Positions 59,424 to 64,000 of a stretch of 64,000 bases of DNA are shown piece after piece (position 1 is the first letter of the stretch; the number at the start of each line of letters is the position of its first letter). The stretch is taken from contig NZ_CAKMMF010000019.1 of assembly GCF_927798095.1 (NCBI RefSeq), forward strand, positions 1 to 64,000, read 5' to 3'. The translations under genes and the position numbers were made by a program. The notes under the pieces were generated by a model that saw only the letters and a program-made list of their open reading frames with translations, ran no database searches and was not told the DNA's origin. The stretch is from Paenibacillus plantiphilus (GTDB taxonomy: Bacteria; Bacillota; Bacilli; Paenibacillales; Paenibacillaceae).

Positions 59424-61460
59424 GTGGGGGACGATCCGCAGAAGAGGGAAATAGTCAACAGACGGCATTTCTCATTCCGGTTGAATCTGTTTTTCTTTAT
59501 TACATTTTTCTTGTTCAGTGTGCTAATCGTTCGACTGGCGATTCTGCAATTCGTAGAAGGGCCCACTCTCCGGGAGGAGGAGACGCGCACCTCCAGCAAT
59601 CAAGTGCTTATACCTCCGATCCGTGGCAATATCTATGATTCCAGCGGAACGCAAATTGCGTACTCAACTTCAACACAAACGCTTTATTACACCATTGAAC
59701 CGGGCTCCAAGATTGCGGATTCTGAAGCGATGGCCAAGCGGCTGCTGAAGGTGTTCGAGAGCTTGGGCAATCCGGCGGAAGCGTTGACGCTTGAACAAAT
59801 TATTAAAAATATGGATTTAAAATATAGCCAAAATATCGTCTCGGTCCCACGGCGCATCAAGAGTGGACTGACGAACAAGGAAATCGCTTTTTTCCTGGAG
59901 AATCGCGATCAGTTTAAAGGGATCGACATTCTGGAGGAGAGCATCCGCCATTATAACCAGGATACAATTGCTGTTCAATTAGTCGGTTACTTGAAGAAAT
60001 TTAAAGGGGTTAGCGACTCCTCCAAATACTACAAGGGTAAGGACAAGAAGGATGTAGTGCCGGATGCGCGAATGCGCTACCTGCAGCAGGAGGATGTCGG
60101 CTACGATGGCTTGGAGCGTATGTATCAGGAAGAGCTGCGCGGCAAGAACGGGGTTAAGAACTTTCCGATTAATTCCCAGGGCCGCATCATCGGTTTGCCG
60201 GAAATAACGAAACCTGAGAAGGGAAATAACCTGTACCTGACAATTAACCGCAATGTGCAGCTGAAGACGGAGCAAGCGATTATGGACCAGCTGCATTATC
60301 TCCAAACGACGTATACAAAGGACCGCCAGCCCAATGCCAAGATCGGCTTTGCAGTTGCTATGGAGGTCCATACAGGCAAGGTAATCGCAATGGCCAGTAT
60401 GCCGGACTATGATCCGAATATTTGGGAAGGCGGCGGCATTGGTACGGAAGAATATGAAAAAATTGAAAATATGCTGCCAAACGGTACGATTTCTACGGTT
60501 AACGGGCCTTACAAAACAGCCAAGGAGCTGGGAAAGCATCCTTCCTCCATACTGCCACCGGGGTCAACGCTAAAGCCGCTGTCGGTGCTGATCGGATTGA
60601 ATGAGAAGCTGTTCAGGACTACGGACCGATGGACAGACAATGGTAAATTCGAATACGGTAAAGAAGGTAGTGTGCATCGCAGAGCTATCAGAAATGCACA
60701 GGGCCATGTATACGGCTCGCTTGACCCAGCGCAAGCAATCGGAAAGTCCTCCAATCCTTGGATGGCCAAAATGATTGGGAATGCGCTCAATGAGCGTGAC
60801 GGGAGTAAAGGCGTAGAGTTGTGGGACAGCTACATGAAGCAGTTCGGGCTGGGCGTTCTGACCGGCAGCGGCTTGCTTAATGAAAGCAAGGGTGTTATTG
60901 ATTACTTCCATGAGATGGAGGTTGCGAGCTCGCAATCGGCGCTCATATTCGCTTCCTTCGGGCAGCAGGCCAAATACACAACGCTTCAGCTTGCGCAGTA
61001 TACCGCGATGCTTGCCAATCGCGGCAAACGGATGAAGCCGCAGTTCGTGAATGAAATTCGCGATTCCGAGGGCAATGTCGTTAAGAAGTTTGAGCCGGAA
61101 GTGCTGAATACGATTGATATTCCAGACGCCTACTGGAAGGAAGTCGAGACTGGAATGTCATTGGTTAATGTAGATGCATTCAAGGATGCGCCCTATAAAG
61201 TGCTGCGCAAGACAGGAACATCGGAGCAGTCTGTAGCCGGAGGCGTGAAGAAGGATAATGCCGTATTTATCGCATACGCGCCTGCGGAGAACCCTGTTAT
61301 CGCCGTCGCTGTCATCGTTCCCGAAGGCGGATTCGGGGGTAAAGGGGCAGCTCCTATCGCACGCAAAATCTTCGACGCGTATGACGAGGAGATCGGCTTG
61401 CATGGCACACCCAAGAAGTCATCGACTACAGTAGATAATAAAACAATCGCAACACAATAA
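59424..61460 (+). CDS. Class B penicillin-binding protein (transpeptidase, PBP2-like)
   Basis: A 678-residue protein with one N-terminal membrane anchor (LNLFFFITFFLFSVLIVRLA) and a PBP dimerisation domain (PPIRGNIYDSSGTQIA). The transpeptidase carries SxxK in PPGSTLKPLSV, SxN in GKSSNPWMAK and KTG in VLRKTGTSEQS. It cross-links peptidoglycan stem peptides. GTG 59424 is seven bases after GGAGG; ATG 59418 is nearer and also possible. Likely a cell-elongation or sporulation PBP; which one cannot be told. Confidence 0.92.
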   Translation: MGDDPQKREIVNRRHFSFRLNLFFFITFFLFSVLIVRLAILQFVEGPTLREEETRTSSNQVLIPPIRGNIYDSSGTQIAYSTSTQTLYYTIEPGSKIADSEAMAKRLLKVFESLGNPAEALTLEQIIKNMDLKYSQNIVSVPRRIKSGLTNKEIAFFLENRDQFKGIDILEESIRHYNQDTIAVQLVGYLKKFKGVSDSSKYYKGKDKKDVVPDARMRYLQQEDVGYDGLERMYQEELRGKNGVKNFPINSQGRIIGLPEITKPEKGNNLYLTINRNVQLKTEQAIMDQLHYLQTTYTKDRQPNAKIGFAVAMEVHTGKVIAMASMPDYDPNIWEGGGIGTEEYEKIENMLPNGTISTVNGPYKTAKELGKHPSSILPPGSTLKPLSVLIGLNEKLFRTTDRWTDNGKFEYGKEGSVHRRAIRNAQGHVYGSLDPAQAIGKSSNPWMAKMIGNALNERDGSKGVELWDSYMKQFGLGVLTGSGLLNESKGVIDYFHEMEVASSQSALIFASFGQQAKYTTLQLAQYTAMLANRGKRMKPQFVNEIRDSEGNVVKKFEPEVLNTIDIPDAYWKEVETGMSLVNVDAFKDAPYKVLRKTGTSEQSVAGGVKKDNAVFIAYAPAENPVIAVAVIVPEGGFGGKGAAPIARKIFDAYDEEIGLHGTPKKSSTTVDNKTIATQ

Positions 61461-61606
61461 TGCAGAGTTGAAGGAAACGAACGAACGAAAAGAATGAACG
61501 GGATGATACCGTTCGTTAGACTGTTGAAAAAGTGATAATACGGTTCGTCAGTCAGACTGTTGAAAAAGGAAAACTCCTGCTGTTCCCTTGCGTGAGAAAC
61601 GCTCTT

Positions 61607-61850
61607 AATTATGGGGAAAGCGCCGAAGAACTGACTTCAGCCATAGCTGTAAGAAGGGATTTCAGCGTTACAGCCCAGAAAAGTTGAGTATGGAGCGCTG
61701 TAAGCATGAGAAACCGTCTTACAGATGGCAAAGCGCCGAAGAACTGACTTCAGCCATAGCTGTAAGAAGGAATTTCCGCGTTACAGCCCAGAAAAGTTGA
61801 GCGTGGAGCGCTGTAAGCATGAGAAACCGTCTTACAGAGGAAGTAACCGT
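61607..61850. repeat. 113-bp tandem repeat array D (about 2.2 units)
   Basis: CGCCGAAGAACTGACTTCAG recurs at 61621 and 61734, exactly 113 bp apart, and the pair is nearly identical over the full unit. Cores TTACAGCCCAGAAAAG and GTCTTACAG and the GTTACAGC / GCTGTAA arms are retained. CAGACTGTTGAAAAAGGA (61553-61570) and a second AGACTGTTGAAAAAG (61518-61532) lie just upstream, as at array C. It is placed between the PBP and mntA genes. 61851-61960 shows nothing else clear. Confidence 0.9.
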
Positions 61851-61966
61851 TGAAGAACCGACTTCCGGCTTCGTCCATAATGGTGTGAACTGGTAACTTG
61901 GTAATCGGGTATGTGCTTTACGGCTCATGCAGCACATCTGCTAATAATGTTCAATAGAGCGATCTC

Positions 61967-62010
61967 AACAAAAAGAACGAACGCGAATATGCCGTTCGTT
62001 CTTTTTGTTG
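61967..62010. terminator. Bidirectional terminator before the manganese operon
   Basis: A perfect 17-bp stem (61967-61983 with 61993-62009) of AACAAAAAGAACGAACG type, with A and T runs built into the arms, so it works in both directions. It isolates the metal-transport operon from transcripts coming from the PBP and the repeat array. Confidence 0.85.
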
Positions 62011-62034
62011 TTGTCGTACAACCTCTAAAAAATA

Positions 62035-62056
62035 AATGTTGCACTAGAGAAACATT
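62035..62056. promoter_or_regulatory. MntR-like operator overlapping the promoter
   Basis: A 22-bp imperfect palindrome with arms AATGTT/AACATT and core CTAG. Read as TTGCACTAGAGAAACAT it resembles the MntR boxes of Bacillus mntA/mntH, as I recall them (TTTGC..AAGG/GGAAAC). It covers the -35 and spacer of the promoter at 62039-62066, ideal for metal-dependent repression. Confidence 0.65.
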
Positions 62057-62066
62057 GTTGTATAAT
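62039..62066 (+). promoter_or_regulatory. Promoter of the manganese-type ABC operon
   Basis: TTGCAC (62039-62044) and a perfect TATAAT (62061-62066) with a 16-base spacer. Overlaps the palindrome at 62035-62056. The leader to the ATG at 62204 is about 130 nt. Confidence 0.75.
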
Positions 62067-62203
62067 AGTAAAAAAGAGGCATAGAGTAAACTAATGTTCT
62101 CTTGGGCAAAACAAGCTTTATTTTGGGGAATATAGGCGTATCAACAAGGAAATGCAGCGATATGAACGGCAAATGAATAGGGAGAGAAAGAGGAGGAATT
62201 GGA

Positions 62204-63160
62204 ATGCGGCTCAAAACAAACTCTGCAATTCGCCGCTGGATAATGGCTATGCTGTTTTTGACGGCAGCGATGCTGTTCGTGACAGCTTGCGGAAGCAATG
62301 GAGAGGACTTCAAATCAGGCGAGGGCAAGCTGAAAGTAACGACAACGATAGGCATGATCGCAGATGTGGTTAATAATATTGGAGGGGAGCACGTCGAGGC
62401 GATTGGTCTGATGGGGCCGGGCGTCGATCCTCACTTGTATAAAGCATCGCAAGGCGATATCAGGAAGCTGGATGAAGCGGATGTGATCTTCTACAACGGC
62501 CTTCATCTGGAAGGCAAGATGGCTGAAATGCTGGAGAAGGTTGGCAAGACGAAAACAACCGTTGCGGTGTCCAGCCAATTGGGTGAAACGGAGCTGCGGT
62601 CAGATCCATCGGGAGCAGGCGTACATGACCCGCATATCTGGTTTAATGTGCGCAACTGGATTTCCGCGGCGGAGGTCATCCGCGATACGCTCGTCGAGAA
62701 GGACCCGGCCAATGCGGAGAACTATAAGAAGAACGCTGCTGATTACTTGGCGAAGCTGGAAGAGCTGGATCATTATGCGAAGGAGCAGATCGCATCCATA
62801 CCGGACGCAAGCAGGGTTCTTGTTACGGCCCATGATGCATTCGGATACTTCGGTGATGCTTACGGCATCAAGGTTATGGGGCTTCAGGGCATGAGCACAG
62901 CATCGGAATATGGGACCAAGGATGTTAGCAATCTGAGAAATTATTTGGTGGATAACAAAATCAAAGCTGTATTCGTGGAGTCCAGCGTGCCTAAGAAATC
63001 GATTGAAGCTGTAATCGAGGGAGCTAAGCAGATGGGACATGATGTCGCCATCGGCGGCGAGCTGTTCTCGGATGCTATGGGCAAGAGTGGAACAGTGGAA
63101 GGCACATATATCGGGATGGTCCGACATAATGTGGACACCATTGTACATGCTTTGAAATAG
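62204..63160 (+). CDS. mntA: Manganese/zinc ABC transporter substrate-binding lipoprotein
   Basis: A 318-residue cluster A-I binding protein. The lipoprotein signal ends LFVTACG. Metal ligands are in GVDPHLYKAS (His), VHDPHIWFNV (His), AVFVESSVPKKS (Glu) and GGELFSDAMG (Asp). No His-rich loop separates the lobes, which favours Mn over Zn, as does the MntR-like box upstream. It captures the ion outside the membrane for the ABC channel. AGGAGG precedes the ATG. Zinc remains possible. Confidence 0.85.
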   Translation: MRLKTNSAIRRWIMAMLFLTAAMLFVTACGSNGEDFKSGEGKLKVTTTIGMIADVVNNIGGEHVEAIGLMGPGVDPHLYKASQGDIRKLDEADVIFYNGLHLEGKMAEMLEKVGKTKTTVAVSSQLGETELRSDPSGAGVHDPHIWFNVRNWISAAEVIRDTLVEKDPANAENYKKNAADYLAKLEELDHYAKEQIASIPDASRVLVTAHDAFGYFGDAYGIKVMGLQGMSTASEYGTKDVSNLRNYLVDNKIKAVFVESSVPKKSIEAVIEGAKQMGHDVAIGGELFSDAMGKSGTVEGTYIGMVRHNVDTIVHALK

Positions 63161-63242
63161 AATGAACCATACAACCCAGCAACTAGAATAGACCGTATAA
63201 TCGAGCAGGATGTGTGACGGATGGAAACGGGGAGTGAGAACG

Positions 63243-64000
63243 ATGTCGCGACAATTACAAGCAGCAGGAGTGCCGCTTCAAATAAACAGTCTTAGTGTCG
63301 CTTACCAGAAGAAGCCGGTACTGCGCAATGTTTCGTTAGAGGTGACAGAAGGGCAGCTTATCGGTATTATCGGACCCAATGGCGCAGGCAAATCAACGCT
63401 TATTAAAGCGGCGCTGGGTTTGATCCCTAAACTGGAGGGCAGCGTGCTCGTGTATGGCAAGCCCTATAATGAACAGCGGAAGCTGATTGGTTATGTGCCG
63501 CAGCGGGAGTCGGTGGACTGGGATTTTCCTACGAATGCGCTGGATGTTGTTATGATGGGCCGTTACGGCCGTCTTGGCTGGTTCCGCCGGCCGGGCGCCA
63601 AGGAGAAAGCGATCGCGATGGAATGCCTTGCCAAAGTCGGGATGGCAGAGCTTGCTGACAGGCAGATTAGCCAGCTGTCCGGCGGCCAGCAGCAGCGCGT
63701 CTTCCTGGCAAGAGCGCTTGCTCAGGATGCCAAGCTGTACTTTATGGATGAGCCGTTCGCTGGAGTGGATGCGGCGACGGAGAAAGCGATTATTATGCTC
63801 CTGCAGGAGCTGAAGGGTCAAGGGAAGACGGTTATCGTCGTTCATCATGACCTTGCAACGGTGAAGGAATATTTTGACTCCGTCATGCTTCTGAATATTG
63901 AGGTGCAGGCTTTCGGCAAGACCGAGGATGTGTTCACGCGTTCCAATCTGCAGCAAACCTACGGAGGGCGCTTTGCTTTCCTTGATCGCCAAGAGGATGA
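63243..64000 (+). CDS. mntB: Manganese/zinc ABC transporter ATP-binding protein (3' end outside the window)
   Basis: A partial ATPase of at least 252 residues, reading to the window edge. It has Walker [11 protein letters not shown] loop [12 protein letters not shown] (typical of the Mn/Zn family), signature LSGGQQQR, Walker B LYFMDEP and switch His VVHHDL. ATG 63243 follows GGGGAG. It follows mntA by about 80 bp and would energise uptake; the permease genes presumably lie to the right. Confidence 0.9.
   Translation, partial: MSRQLQAAGVPLQINSLSVAYQKKPVLRNVSLEVTEGQLIGIIGPNGAGKSTLIKAALGLIPKLEGSVLVYGKPYNEQRKLIGYVPQRESVDWDFPTNALDVVMMGRYGRLGWFRRPGAKEKAIAMECLAKVGMAELADRQISQLSGGQQQRVFLARALAQDAKLYFMDEPFAGVDAATEKAIIMLLQELKGQGKTVIVVHHDLATVKEYFDSVMLLNIEVQAFGKTEDVFTRSNLQQTYGGRFAFLDRQED

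Noticed and set aside
17448-61850. CRISPR array reading for the 113-bp arrays
   Set aside because: Whole units are repeated with no unique spacers of constant length, and no cas genes are present.
62204-63160. Zinc-specific (ZnuA) assignment for the binding lipoprotein
   Set aside because: The usual His-rich loop is absent and the operator resembles MntR boxes. Zinc is kept as an alternative only.

Overview
The window looks like chromosomal DNA of a spore-forming, Gram-positive Bacillota, most like Paenibacillus or a close relative such as Cohnella. The evidence is two alpha/beta SASP genes, a cwlJ-gerQ spore-germination pair, strong AGGAGG-type ribosome binding sites with frequent GTG and TTG starts, a tryptophan T-box, a c-di-AMP riboswitch, a LysM-3D wall protein and msmX-dependent style sugar importers. 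I saw no rRNA, tRNA, CRISPR array or prophage. The genus is inferred from gene content and style, not from a marker gene.

Layout. 1-138 is the 3' end of a group IIC intron. 195-6924 is maltodextrin module 1: a LacI regulator with its own promoter and two palindromic operators, a cre site, malE-malF-malG and a neopullulanase. 7277-10879 encodes a large secreted protein with two CBM21-like starch-binding modules and ten Ig-like repeats but no enzyme domain. 11010-17346 holds a phosphodiester-glycosidase-domain protein with a coiled-coil partner, an amidohydrolase, a MocR regulator divergent from an FMN-binding protein, a HIT protein and a small secreted protein. 18001-24893 is maltodextrin module 2 in mirror orientation: neopullulanase, malG, malF, malE and a divergent LacI gene with a long palindromic operator. 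Neither module has an ATPase gene, so both presumably share one encoded elsewhere.

24985-32356 carries a PfpI-type protein, an HNH nuclease, a two-component system followed by a beta-propeller lipoprotein, an AT-rich patch with a bacteriocin-like fragment and a small membrane protein, an amidase, and a LysM-CAP secreted protein. 32987-41409 is a surface-glycan locus (DUF1796, FkbM methyltransferase, TetR, two glycosyltransferases with polybasic N-termini, a GDP-rhamnose-type reductase and a GDP-mannose pyrophosphorylase). 41577-49163 includes the c-di-AMP riboswitch with its LysM-3D gene, a polysaccharide deacetylase, a chemoreceptor, a SASP and a YcgQ/YcgR-type permease pair with a histidine-rich loop. 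49373-61460 holds trpS, small spore and membrane proteins, gerQ-cwlJ, ctaB-sco, an MFS transporter, a transglutaminase membrane protein and a class B PBP. 62035-64000 starts a manganese-type ABC importer operon behind a promoter overlapped by an MntR-like palindrome.

The most unusual structure is a family of intergenic tandem repeats with a constant 113-bp period, present as four separate arrays (near 17.6, 32.8, 47.6 and 61.7 kb). Each unit carries inverted TTACAG/CTGTAA arms. A different 66-bp tandem repeat (five copies) fills the leader of malE in module 2. Neither is explained by the genes. Start sites were chosen by ribosome binding site and family N-terminus, so several differ from the longest open frame. 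Functions are inferred from motifs read by eye; no database search was run.
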